Part shown: piece after piece, positions 1 through 8,100 of the stretch
Layout of the letters: each line of letters opens with the position of its first letter
Position numbering within the stretch: position 1 is the first letter of the stretch
Source of the DNA: a virus
Reading direction: 5' to 3' (one strand)
Virus record (IMG/VR): IMGVR_UViG_3300042504_003359
Location: 1-40,517 of that record
DNA: 40,517 nucleotides
The notes under the pieces: model-generated
Database searches by the model: none
Seen by the model: only the letters and a program-made list of their open reading frames with translations
Told to the model about the DNA's origin: nothing
Position numbers and translations under genes: made by a program

Positions 1-17
1 CCCCTCCCGTTCCTCGC

Positions 18-57
18 AACCCTTCCCCCCTTGATGGTCTGGGGGGAGGGGTTTTTT
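18..57 (+). terminator. Strong hairpin with T-run; 3' arm doubles as ribosome binding site
   Basis: Bases 18-30 pair with 41-53 (13 pairs, one G-T wobble) around a 10-base loop, and six T follow (52-57), which is a classical Rho-independent terminator. The 3' arm contains GGGGAGGGG and lies directly before the ATG at 59, so it is also the only ribosome binding site for the nuclease gene. If the contig is circular this terminates the gene ending at 40467. The arm is a copy of the dispersed AACCCCTCC motif. The shape is seen directly; the dual role is inferred. Confidence 0.7.
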
Positions 58-58
58 C

Positions 59-1264
59 ATGGAGTCCCACATGCCCTCCGGAACTGAAACCCGTTTCCTC
101 CTCGACGAACTCGGCCTCAAGGCCACCATCCCACACATCCGCTCCTCCGACTACGAACTCGCCCTCACCAACCCCTTCGCCTACTACCTCGCCCGCCGCC
201 TCTCCCTCTCCTGCCCCCTCCCCTCCTCCGAGGCTCTCTCCCGCGGCTCCTTCTTCCACGCCTGCGCCGAGCACGACGACTTCTCCTACTCCTACCCCAA
301 GCTCCAGGGCTACGACGCCCACATCGCCCTCGAGAAAGACAAGCTCGCCACCCACCTTTCCAACTTCGGCATCATCGGCGATACCCGCGACCGCTACTTC
401 ACCTCGCTCCTCCGAGACGCCGAGATCGCCCGCTCCTGGTACATCGCCTCCGCCTCTGTCCCCCTCCCATCCCCGTTCCACACCTGGCGCCACTGGATCA
501 CCCATTCCCCCTTCGAACTCATCGCCAAGGAGTTCGACCTCACCGTCGACAACCCCTTCTCACCCCACGCTCCCATCACCGTCCGCTTCGACCTCCTCCT
601 CTACCACAAGCTCCACAACACCCTCTGGATCGTCGACTTTAAGACCACCTCCCTCCCTCCCCGCTTCCGCGCCCTCACCATCACCCGCGAGTTCCAAACC
701 CAAGCCTACCTGGCCGCCCTTTCCAAAGCCCTCTCCACCTCCACCTTCCCCCTCCCGCTCCCGTCCGACGTCCGCGTCGGTGGCATGACCCACATCATCG
801 TCGAGAAGTGCCCCCTCCTCTTTTCCCAGGCCGACCGCTCCTTCACCCTCGAGCCCTTCACCCCCACCCGCGGACCCAACAAGGGCGTCACCCGCTTCGA
901 GAAGAAGTTCCACGGCGACCCCGTCTTCTCCAACTACCTCACCCGGGTCTCCAACTGGTATCTCGGCGCCGACGAGTACGCCGACCTCCTCCCCGAACGC
1001 TCTTCCTCCCCGGTCGTCCTCATTTCCAACACGCCCTATGAAGACGTTCTTCACGCCGACGGCTTGTCCGAGTACGAATCCCGGCTACACTACATCACTT
1101 CACTTGCAACCTGTCCAGCGAACCCCTCCCTCTTCCACCTCAACCCCTCCTCCATGATCTCTTCCGACGGTCCTACCCCCTTCGCCCCCTTCGCTTTCAC
1201 CCCACCCGCCGCATGGCCAGACCTTCTCGCCCCCAACCACCTCGCCATCATTCCCCGCAACTGA
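59..1264 (+). CDS. PD-(D/E)XK nuclease, Cas4/RecB-like
   Basis: A 401-residue protein with the hallmarks of the RecB/Cas4-type PD-(D/E)XK nuclease family. It has a G-x-x-x-H motif at residues 63-67 (GSFFH), a metal-binding Asp at 178 (VRFD), the catalytic D-x-K at 193-195 (VDFKT), and a Q-x-x-x-Y motif at 213-217 (QTQAY). Proteins of this family resect DNA ends or cleave single strands. Here it shares an operon with a Sak4-like annealing ATPase and a candidate single-strand-binding protein, so the likely job is the exonuclease of a phage recombination and replication module. The start at 59 follows a G-rich ribosome binding site formed by a terminator arm. ATG 71 is a possible alternative. 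Codons mostly end in C. The family call is firm; the exact polarity and substrate are unknown. Confidence 0.8.
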   Translation: MESHMPSGTETRFLLDELGLKATIPHIRSSDYELALTNPFAYYLARRLSLSCPLPSSEALSRGSFFHACAEHDDFSYSYPKLQGYDAHIALEKDKLATHLSNFGIIGDTRDRYFTSLLRDAEIARSWYIASASVPLPSPFHTWRHWITHSPFELIAKEFDLTVDNPFSPHAPITVRFDLLLYHKLHNTLWIVDFKTTSLPPRFRALTITREFQTQAYLAALSKALSTSTFPLPLPSDVRVGGMTHIIVEKCPLLFSQADRSFTLEPFTPTRGPNKGVTRFEKKFHGDPVFSNYLTRVSNWYLGADEYADLLPERSSSPVVLISNTPYEDVLHADGLSEYESRLHYITSLATCPANPSLFHLNPSSMISSDGPTPFAPFAFTPPAAWPDLLAPNHLAIIPRN

Positions 1265-1300
1265 CTTAGTCACTGACCAACCTCTCTCCTGGAGCCCCTT

Positions 1301-1918
1301 GTGTCCGACGAAAATCCCCTCGAATCCTTCCCCACTACCGACGCCATTCCGGTCGTCTCCAACCCCCGGCCCAAGAAAGCGGGAGGGGGAAAGAAGAAGA
1401 AGGCCCCCAAAAAGACCCGTCGCGCACCCTGGCACCTCGTCCTCTTCGCCGAGCTCTGCCCCACCCTGATCACCGCCATCAAAACCACGCTCGCCGAAAG
1501 CGGCGGAGTCCGCTCGCTCGCCGATCTGCACCGCACGTTCGAGAAGAACCTCAACTGCACCATCGACCGCGACACCTTCGACAACGCCGTCTTCATGGAC
1601 GACACCCTCGCCGCCCTCTTCAACAAGCCCAACCTCATCACCCTCCCCACCGCCTCCACCAACCTCAACCCCCAGAAACAGACGCCAGACAGCTCCTTCG
1701 GCCCCGGCGCCCGTACATCCTTGATGGTCCTGGACGATCCCGAAGATCCGCCCCCCGGCACTCTCGACATCGACTTCAAGCCCATCTTCGAAGCGTTGGG
1801 TGACCACGGCTCGACGCCGGCGGCTGGTGGTGCCGCGGCGTCATCGCCGTGGGTGCCCCCTCCTGATCCCATGGCGGTCCAGTTGGACAGATCGGGACGG
1901 CCCGTCTCCCGCATCTGA
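1301..1918 (+). CDS. Hypothetical basic protein in recombination operon
   Basis: A 205-residue protein starting at GTG 1301, with GGAG about seven bases upstream (1290-1294). The N-terminal third carries a Lys/Arg cluster (residues about 24-42, GGGKKKKAPKKTRR within it), which suggests nucleic-acid contact or a flexible tail. Residues 45-110 look folded and helical, and the C-terminal 70 residues are Pro/Gly/Ala/Ser-rich and probably disordered. No known domain was recognised. It lies 36 bases after the nuclease and 30 before the Sak4-like ATPase, in the same direction, so a helper role in recombination or replication is plausible but not shown. Confidence 0.6.
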   Translation: MSDENPLESFPTTDAIPVVSNPRPKKAGGGKKKKAPKKTRRAPWHLVLFAELCPTLITAIKTTLAESGGVRSLADLHRTFEKNLNCTIDRDTFDNAVFMDDTLAALFNKPNLITLPTASTNLNPQKQTPDSSFGPGARTSLMVLDDPEDPPPGTLDIDFKPIFEALGDHGSTPAAGGAAASSPWVPPPDPMAVQLDRSGRPVSRI

Positions 1919-1948
1919 TTCCCCCCTCCCCTCTTTCGAAAGGTTCGC

Positions 1949-2896
1949 ATGTCCCAATCCCTCTCGCAGGGTGCAACTCTCCAGTCCAAGTGGAAAGGGC
2001 TCGGAGGCTCCGTCGGCCGGATGATCGCTCCCCCCTCCCGCATGAAGGGCTTCCTCTTCGGCCTCCCCGGCGAGGGCAAATCCGCCTTCATCCAGTCCCA
2101 CCCCGACGGCTACATCTTCAACCTTGACGCCTCCTCGACCACCACGCCCAACCCCTCCGCCGTCATCTTCCCCGGCGTCGATCCCGAGACCGGCCGTGCA
2201 GTAGGCGACAACGGCGAACACATCGTCCTCACTTACGACTACATCGAGGCCAAGGTCGCCAAGCTCATCGCCCTTGCCGCGGCCAACGAACCCCGGCCCG
2301 AAACCATCTTCTTCGACTCCATCTCCGCCTGGATCTCTCTCCTCATCCAGTGGATCCCGCCCAACGCCGCCAAACTCGGCATCTCCCGCGAGCCGGCCTC
2401 CGACTGGAAGCAGCTCCACGGCCCCGCGGCCTGGGACACCCTCTACTCCATCATCACGACCACCATCACCAAGCTCCACAACGCGGGCTACGGCGTCTAC
2501 GTCATCGGCCACGTAGTCAACGCCAAGATCCCCCTCGAAGAGAACCGCTTCATCGTCAAGCCCGAGCTCACCATCACCGACGGCCTCTGGAAGCGCCTCT
2601 ACCACATGTTCGAGCTCTCCGCGCTGATCCACCGCGAAGAAGTCCAAGAGGTCAAAGAGATCCCCCAAACCGTCAAGCGCTCCGACGGCCGCACCGAGTC
2701 CTTCATGCACAAGAAGACGGTCTCTACCCTCAAGGTCCGCCTTACCGTCTCCAAGCTTGAACTTGCCGGTATCGCCAAGGCCCGCGTCCCCCTCCCCGCC
2801 AACATCGACCTCCCGCTCGACACCGGCTGGCGCACCTTCACCGACGCCTACAACACCGCCGCCGCGTCCATCTCCTCAACCCCTCCCGCTCCTTAG
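1949..2896 (+). CDS. Sak4-like RecA-fold ATPase (phage annealing/recombination protein)
   Basis: A 315-residue P-loop ATPase. Walker A is at residues 38-45 (GLPGEGKS). The Walker B strand is at 119-123 (TIFFD), followed by a Ser and a conserved helix. A RecA-like sensor strand ends in His 188 (VYVIGH). Single-domain ATPases of this kind next to a nuclease and an SSB are typically phage Sak4-type recombinases, which help anneal complementary strands. The gene starts at ATG 1949 with AAAGG just upstream. It carries one motif copy inside the gene (2150-2158) and another across its last codons (2878-2889). The P-loop fold is clear. The assignment to Sak4 rather than another AAA_24-like ATPase rests on size and context. 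Confidence 0.7.
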   Translation: MSQSLSQGATLQSKWKGLGGSVGRMIAPPSRMKGFLFGLPGEGKSAFIQSHPDGYIFNLDASSTTTPNPSAVIFPGVDPETGRAVGDNGEHIVLTYDYIEAKVAKLIALAAANEPRPETIFFDSISAWISLLIQWIPPNAAKLGISREPASDWKQLHGPAAWDTLYSIITTTITKLHNAGYGVYVIGHVVNAKIPLEENRFIVKPELTITDGLWKRLYHMFELSALIHREEVQEVKEIPQTVKRSDGRTESFMHKKTVSTLKVRLTVSKLELAGIAKARVPLPANIDLPLDTGWRTFTDAYNTAAASISSTPPAP

Positions 2897-3062
2897 TCTT
2901 TGGGGGCGATAGGCAGGGACGGATACTCCCCAAAAGCCAGATCGAAGTTGCCGTTGAACCGGGGGCTTTCGCTCCTTTCCACCCCGGCCGTGTCGGAACC
3001 TAGAGTCGCCCCCTTTGTTTCCCAGTTCCCAGTCCCATTTCTTTCCCCTTTCAGGAGCTCAT

Positions 3063-3647
3063 ATGAGCCAGCTTTCGAACGACGTGTCCGCTCTCCTCAA
3101 CGCCGCCGCTTCCGACCTCGGCAAGGCCACCCCCAACACCGGCCAGGGCCTGCAGGGCGAGTGGCCCCCGCAGGGCGACCACGACTGCTTCATCGTCGGC
3201 GTCCGCGAGGTCGTCACCGACATCAAGATCGGCGGCGGCGCCTCGGCCAAGGGCGTCGAGATCCAGTTCCAGTACCTCTACCAGACCTCGCCCTCCGACC
3301 CCAACTTCGACCCGGCCAACCCCAAGCCGCCGCTTGAGTTCTGGGGCGAGAAGTTCCGCGTGGTCCCCAACTACGAGAAGGTCGTCCTCGAAGAGGGCAT
3401 GAAGACCGCCATGCGGATCTCCAACGACCGCTTCATGGGCCACCTCACCAAGATCCTCCGCCAGCCCAAGGAGAACATCCCCTCGGCCGCCGCCGGCTAC
3501 GCCTCCGTCAAGTCCCTCATCGAGACCGGCGAGTCCCGCATCATGGTCCGTCTCCGGGTCGACATCCGCTCGACCCCCAACAAGAAGGACCCGACCAAGC
3601 CCAACTGGGTCAACCGGACCGAGTTCATCCTCGACCGCCTCAGCTGA
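3063..3647 (+). CDS. Candidate single-strand DNA-binding protein (DUF669-like)
   Basis: A 194-residue protein starting at ATG 3063 behind a good AGGAG at 3053-3057. An in-frame upstream ATG at 3015 has no ribosome binding site and would add 16 unlikely residues. The body has alternating beta strands with many aromatics and basic residues, and a polar, charged organisation that resembles OB-fold phage proteins found beside Sak4-type recombinases. There is no diagnostic catalytic motif. The function is inferred mainly from position: exonuclease, annealing ATPase, then this gene, followed by a terminator. It could also be another replication accessory protein. Confidence 0.45.
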   Translation: MSQLSNDVSALLNAAASDLGKATPNTGQGLQGEWPPQGDHDCFIVGVREVVTDIKIGGGASAKGVEIQFQYLYQTSPSDPNFDPANPKPPLEFWGEKFRVVPNYEKVVLEEGMKTAMRISNDRFMGHLTKILRQPKENIPSAAAGYASVKSLIETGESRIMVRLRVDIRSTPNKKDPTKPNWVNRTEFILDRLS

Positions 3648-3706
3648 AAATCTGAGTTGACCGGGACCGAGGCCCCCGGTACGCTCTTCGAGTAACCCCT
3701 CCCCTC

Positions 3707-3749
3707 AGCCCCACATTCGCCTTGACCGGCCCGTGGGGCTTTCTCTCTC
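3707..3749 (+). terminator. Rho-independent terminator after the recombination operon
   Basis: Bases 3707-3714 (AGCCCCAC) pair perfectly with 3733-3740 (GTGGGGCT) and are followed by a pyrimidine run of T and TC repeats. It lies about 60 bases after the SSB-like stop codon and before the tRNA genes, so it probably closes the recombination operon. A motif copy at 3694 lies just upstream. Confidence 0.65.
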
Positions 3750-3760
3750 TCTCCTCATAT

Positions 3761-3793
3761 GGGCCCCGCGCCGCCCAACAGCGCCGGGGCCCT
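3761..3793 (+). other. GC-rich hairpin ahead of the tRNA genes
   Basis: GGGCCCCGCGC at 3761-3771 pairs with the matching arm ending at 3792, with one bulged C, followed by a short T run. It may be a second terminator, or a leader or processing structure for the tRNA transcript. The role is unclear. Confidence 0.4.
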
Positions 3794-3856
3794 TTGCCGC
3801 GAATGCCCAGTGGGACTACATGTATCACAGTCTCACACCCCCTCGTCGCGGCTCTT

Positions 3857-3930
3857 GGTGACCCTAGTTTAACTGGACAAAACAATGGGTTGTGGTCTCG
3901 AAGATACGGGTTCAAGTCCCGTGGGTCACC
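3857..3930 (+). tRNA. tRNA-His (GTG anticodon)
   Basis: The cloverleaf folds by hand. The acceptor stem has seven pairs plus the extra G(-1):C73 pair that is specific to tRNA-His. T8 and A14 are in place. The D stem is GTTT/AAAC, the anticodon loop is TTGTGGT with GTG at 3892-3894, and the T stem is ACGGG/CCCGT with loop TTCAAGT. The anticodon stem is weak, with two wobble pairs and one mismatch at 27-43. CCA is not encoded. It sits six bases before the second tRNA, so the two are probably co-transcribed. A phage His tRNA may adjust decoding of the C-ending His codons used by most genes here. Confidence 0.9.
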
Positions 3931-3936
3931 CTTGTC

Positions 3937-4008
3937 TGCGGGATAGTTCAGTGGTAGAACGCGCGGCTCATAACCGCACCGTCGTGGGTTCGATTCCCAC
4001 TCCCGCTA
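3937..4008 (+). tRNA. tRNA-Met (CAT anticodon)
   Basis: The cloverleaf folds by hand. The D stem is GTTC/GAAC, the anticodon loop is CTCATAA with CAT at 3969-3971, and the T stem is GTGGG/CCCAC with loop TTCGATT. The acceptor has six good pairs, but with standard spacing position 1 is T and position 72 is T, so the terminal pair is open, as in initiator tRNAs. On the other hand the D stem has the elongator-type T11:A24, and only two of the three initiator G-C pairs are present in the anticodon stem. It could therefore be elongator Met, an initiator-like Met, or a CAT tRNA modified to read ATA (Ile). CCA is not encoded. Confidence 0.85.
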
Positions 4009-4011
4009 TTT

Positions 4012-4524
4012 ATGCCCCATTCCTGCTCCCTTGAGGTTCAGCACCTCGATTTTGTGGAGCCGCAGGGCGATTTCCATCCAGTGACCCTCTCGTTCGTAAG
4101 GCCCCGCCTCGGGCCCCTCTTTCGCCTGTCCTGGAACTCGACCCTCCTCCTCTCCCTTTCCCCGTTCCGCTCCTCTTTCCAAGCCACCCTCATCGTCTCC
4201 TCTCTGCCCGGAGACGCCCCTTCCTACGCGCACCTGGACTTCTCCCAAGAGATCCTGGGCCACGCCACATTCCCCACCCTCTACATCGCCCCTCTCCGCC
4301 CCTCCGCGCCCGAGGGCCTCTCCCGCAAGCGCCTTCCTCCCAACCCCATCCCCCGCCTCAACTACCACCTCTTTCCCAAGACCCTCAAAGCCCTCTCCTT
4401 CACCGCGGGCGACCCCAAGGGGAGGGGTTCATGGTGGGCCTCCCGTCTCACCGCCCCCAACGACCTCCCCTGCACCGTCCACTCCACCTCCAACGGAGTC
4501 CAGTTTTGGATACCTTTCCACTGA
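4012..4524 (+). CDS. Hypothetical protein starting 3 bases after tRNA-Met
   Basis: A 170-residue protein with the same C-ending codon preference as its plus-strand neighbours, so it is likely real. The first ATG is at 4012, only three bases after the last tRNA base, and there is no ribosome binding site because the upstream bases belong to the tRNA. Release of the tRNA by 3'-end processing would leave a nearly leaderless mRNA. A later non-ATG start cannot be excluded. No domain was recognised; the middle is beta-like and the protein ends with aromatic residues (FWIPFH). Its end overlaps the start of the next gene by 19 bases. Confidence 0.55.
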   Translation: MPHSCSLEVQHLDFVEPQGDFHPVTLSFVRPRLGPLFRLSWNSTLLLSLSPFRSSFQATLIVSSLPGDAPSYAHLDFSQEILGHATFPTLYIAPLRPSAPEGLSRKRLPPNPIPRLNYHLFPKTLKALSFTAGDPKGRGSWWASRLTAPNDLPCTVHSTSNGVQFWIPFH

Positions 4525-5033
4525 TCCTTCGTCCCCACCTCGATCCCCTCAACCTCCCCCGGTGGGACCACACCTTCGCCCGCCTCTGGGACTTCCCCCT
4601 CTGGGTCCTCATCACTCCCCACCCCCAGCCCCGCGATTTCCTCACCCTCCGAGCCCGCTGCGTCGCTTCCACCGCCTTCAAGCGAGCCATCCAGCGCAAC
4701 GAGCGGCCGCCCTCCATCCCCATCCCGCTCTGCCCTTCTGATTCCGCCCCCTTCTTCCCCCAACCCCCCGCCAGCGCCCCCGACCCCACCGCACCCCACT
4801 CACTCATCCTTCAACCCGTCGACCTCACCCTCTTCTCGTTCGAGTTCTGGGGCCCCTGCGGCACCTGCGCCCAGTCCTTCTACGCCGGCGCCTGTCCCGC
4901 CTGCAACTCCGTCCACTGGCAACCCCATCGGATCCTCTCCGCGCCCTGGAACGCCGCCGACTACGCGGGGGAGGGGAAACGCGGATCTCCCCTCTGGGTG
5001 ACCACCAACAATAAGGGACCTGCTAGGGGGTAG
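4506..5033 (+). CDS. Hypothetical zinc-ribbon protein
   Basis: About 175 residues. The reading frame has no good ATG near its beginning. TTG 4506 has GGAG at 4495-4498 seven bases upstream and is the best start, giving a 19-base overlap with the previous gene. An ATG at 4431 would bury a quarter of the protein in the neighbour's coding region. Near the C-terminus there is a four-Cys zinc ribbon (C-x-x-C, then nine to ten residues, then C-P-A-C) followed by His/Trp, suggesting nucleic-acid or protein binding. It is the last gene before the convergent giant gene on the other strand. Its final codons hold the G-run of the 5.05 kb repeat element. Confidence 0.55.
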   Translation: MDTFPLILRPHLDPLNLPRWDHTFARLWDFPLWVLITPHPQPRDFLTLRARCVASTAFKRAIQRNERPPSIPIPLCPSDSAPFFPQPPASAPDPTAPHSLILQPVDLTLFSFEFWGPCGTCAQSFYAGACPACNSVHWQPHRILSAPWNAADYAGEGKRGSPLWVTTNNKGPARG

Positions 5034-5047
5034 CCAACATACTGACC

Positions 5048-5107
5048 TCCCCCTCTCTCTTATAGTATTATTGTGTGTTACTTCTCAAAAAAAGCTGACT
5101 ACTCTGT
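5048..5107 (+). repeat. AT-rich direct repeat, copy A
   Basis: Sixty bases that closely match 37331-37390 in the same orientation. The shared pieces are TCCCCCTCTCT, TATA(TA)GTATTATT, a run of six or seven A, and TGACTACTCTGT. It sits in the 75-base gap between the convergent genes ending at 5033 and 5109. GGGGG at 5026-5030 and CCCCC at 5049-5053 could form a short stem before the T-rich part, as in copy B, so a shared terminator is one reading. A recombination or replication site is another. It is strikingly AT-rich against the surrounding GC-rich DNA. Confidence 0.8.
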
Positions 5108-5108
5108 A

Positions 5109-8100
5109 CTACTCCTCTTTGAATCCCCTGAATGAAGAGCCCCCACCCCTCCCCTCCGGGCCCACCGCGTTCCTCCTCGCCTCGACCTCCCTCATCCGTT
5201 CCTCAAGCCCCGGCCGCAGGGCGTCCCTAGACGACGCGGAGCCGCCCTGTGACAACACAGTGGGGTCCATGCCCCGGACGCTTCCTGAGCCCGCTACGGC
5301 CGCCGCGTACGGCTGCCGCACATCGGTCCCGTACGAGTCCAAGATGCGCTCGGTCCTCGACGTTGCCCTGTTCCGGGTGTACTCCTTCAACTGGGCCTTG
5401 CTGATCGTGAGCGGCACCTTGAACTTCTTCTGGAACTCGGCCTTCAGCTTCGCCACCCTCCCCATGTCCCCCACATAGAGGGCCCGGATCGCCTCGTGCC
5501 TCATCCCATCAATCTGCTTCTTATGCTTCACCAGCCAGTTGTCCAGCTCGCCCTGCTGCTTCCACGTCCCCAGGTCCGCACCCACCGCCTTCGCCACCAC
5601 CTCCGCCGGGCTCCGGTACTCCTTCAGCAACCCCTCCCCGTTGTACACAGGCACCAGCCCGTTCTGCATCTCGTCCCACCCCACGCTCTGCGTCTGGAGG
5701 GCCCCCAGCCCCCCTCCCATCCCGGTCCGCGGCATCTCGGGCATGAACCCCATCGCCCGGTTGATCGCCACGCCGCCCGGCACCATCCTCGCCACCGCGC
5801 TCTGCATCAGCTTCGAGTCGTCGTTGGCCCACCCCCTGATTAGATCCACCGGGATCGCCACCACCGGCGGCACCGGGATCGGGCTCGACTCCGGGTCCAG
5901 CAACCGGTCCCCACCCGCGATCCCCGTCAACGACCCAGCGAACAACCCTTTGCTCAGATCCGCACCCACCAACCCCTTCCCCACCTCATACAGCATCGCG
6001 CTCATGCCCATCCCCCGGAAGAACATATTCGCCATGTTCTTCACCACCGACGGGTCTCCCTCGAACGTCTGCAGCTGAGGGAACACCTGAGTCGTGCCCA
6101 CAAACGACCGCAGCGGGAACGTGAAGAACTGCCGCACCAACCGGTTGCTCAGGATCCCCTTCTCAAACACCAGCGGCGTGTTCATATCGCTCTGCCCGAA
6201 CTGCGTTTGCAACACGAACCGCCTCAGATCGCTCCTGAACAAGTCGCCCGTCGGCGCCCGGCCCACGCCCTTGTAGGCGTTCTTGAGGATCTTGCCGGCG
6301 ACCACCCGGTTCATCCACTCCGTCTTCTCGAACCCCTTCATGAAGACCTCGAACATCCGGTCCGTCGCCGTGCCCTTGCTCGCCGCCAGGTGCGAGTCCA
6401 GACTCTGGAACATGTCGGGCCCAATCCCCAGATCGTCCGCGTGCTCAAAGCTCTGCCGCACCAGGTTCGCCTTTTCCTCCGCCGTGATGAACCTGCCGCC
6501 CATCCCGATCCTCTTCCTCGCATAAGTCCCCATCTCCCCGATCGCCTCTCCGTACGCCTTCAACACATCCATCGGGTTCTTCGAGACCGTCGCCGCCAGG
6601 AGGAGGGGTTGCGTCAGGTTCATCAGCATCGACGACACATTCAGACCCAGATGGCTCGCGTACAACCACTTTGCCAGCCCATCGCTCACGTTCCCAAGCT
6701 TCGTGTCCATATCGAACGACCCGATGTTCTCGAGCCGCGTCACCAGCTTCTTGCCCCACTCCCCTCCATACTTCTTCACCCCCTCCCCCAAGGGGCTCTT
6801 CGCCCACCATCCCGCCATCTCCTTCGTCCTGATCTGCGCGTTGTACAGCGCCAAGTACTGATCCCCGGCGTTCCCGATCATGCTCGGCACCGCGCTACTC
6901 CGGAAAATCTCCTGAGCCGCGGGGCTCGGGATACTCGAGTAGATCCGGTCCAAAATGTCCCCGTTGCTCACCCTCCACGGCGTCGCCGTCCTCCCCACAA
7001 TATCCTTCCCATCGCTCTTGAAGGCCCAGTCCAGCCGCCAGTTCCCGATCACACCGAACTGCGTCCTGTGGCTCTTCAAGTCCTCCCGCATGTTGCGGAT
7101 CCGGTTCGCGTCATCAATAAACGCCTCTTCCGCAGCCGGCGCCGTGTCGAACGCATGGAGCTGGGTCAGGCCCCTCTGGTGCCTGTCGTTCGACTCCGCG
7201 TACCGCGACGGGTCCCACGTCATCAACGTGCTCTGGTCCTTCGCCCTCGTCCGCATCACCACCCCGGTCTTCCTCACCAGCGCCCTGTGCGCCCTCCCTT
7301 CCTCGGTCAGCGCCCCGTGCTTCTCCAACAGATCCAGGTAGTCCTCCGAGAACCAGACCTCCTTAGGCGTGATGGGCGCCACGTTCTTCGCGTTGCTCGC
7401 GGACGCCGCGTGCGGCGCCAGCCCAAACGCCTTCTCCTGGACCACGTCACCCAGCTGCAACAGCATCCGCGTCCCGTCCTCGTTGCGGGCCGGGGTGAAC
7501 ACGTTCCTCGAGCTCCAGTTCCCCACGTTCCAGTTCAGGTGGTCCCCTCCCACAATCCGCTCCACCTCTTCCGCCACATTCTCCAGCTGCCTCACCACAT
7601 CCCCTCTGATCTTCAACCCTTTCACCCGCTCCACACCCAGAAGCTGCACCAGCGCATCCATCCCATAGATCGTGCTGGTCATCTTCCCATAGGGGTCCTT
7701 TACGTTCATGTTGCGGTTGAAGCTCGAGATCAACCGGAACGTCTTCTCCCGGTCCATCCTGAACATCCCCGTCTCCGCATAATGCGCCTCATCCCCCAGC
7801 GCCTCCACAAACCGGTCCTTGTTGGCCTTGTCCCACGCCGTCATGAAATCGCCCAGCTCCTTCTCGATGGGCTCCGCCAGCTTCGCCAACCTCACCCCGT
7901 CCGCCACCTTCGGCACCGGCGCCGCGTCCTCAACCCCTCCCAACGATTTCAGGTCGGCCTCAAAGAACTCGTCCGAGTCCTTCCAGAAGTTGTCGATCGC
8001 CCGATCCCTCGACAAAATCTCAAACGCCTCATTCGGCGCCAGCTGTGTCGCGTCTGGATGCCTGCTCCCCTCCCGCGTGAACTCCACCCTCGCCAACTCA

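Noticed and set aside
5048-5107. T7-like RNA polymerase promoter in the AT element
   Set aside because: The reverse strand shows a TAATACTATA string followed by a G-rich stretch, loosely like a T7 promoter, but the spacing and core bases differ, transcription would run against the upstream genes, and no phage RNA polymerase gene is present.
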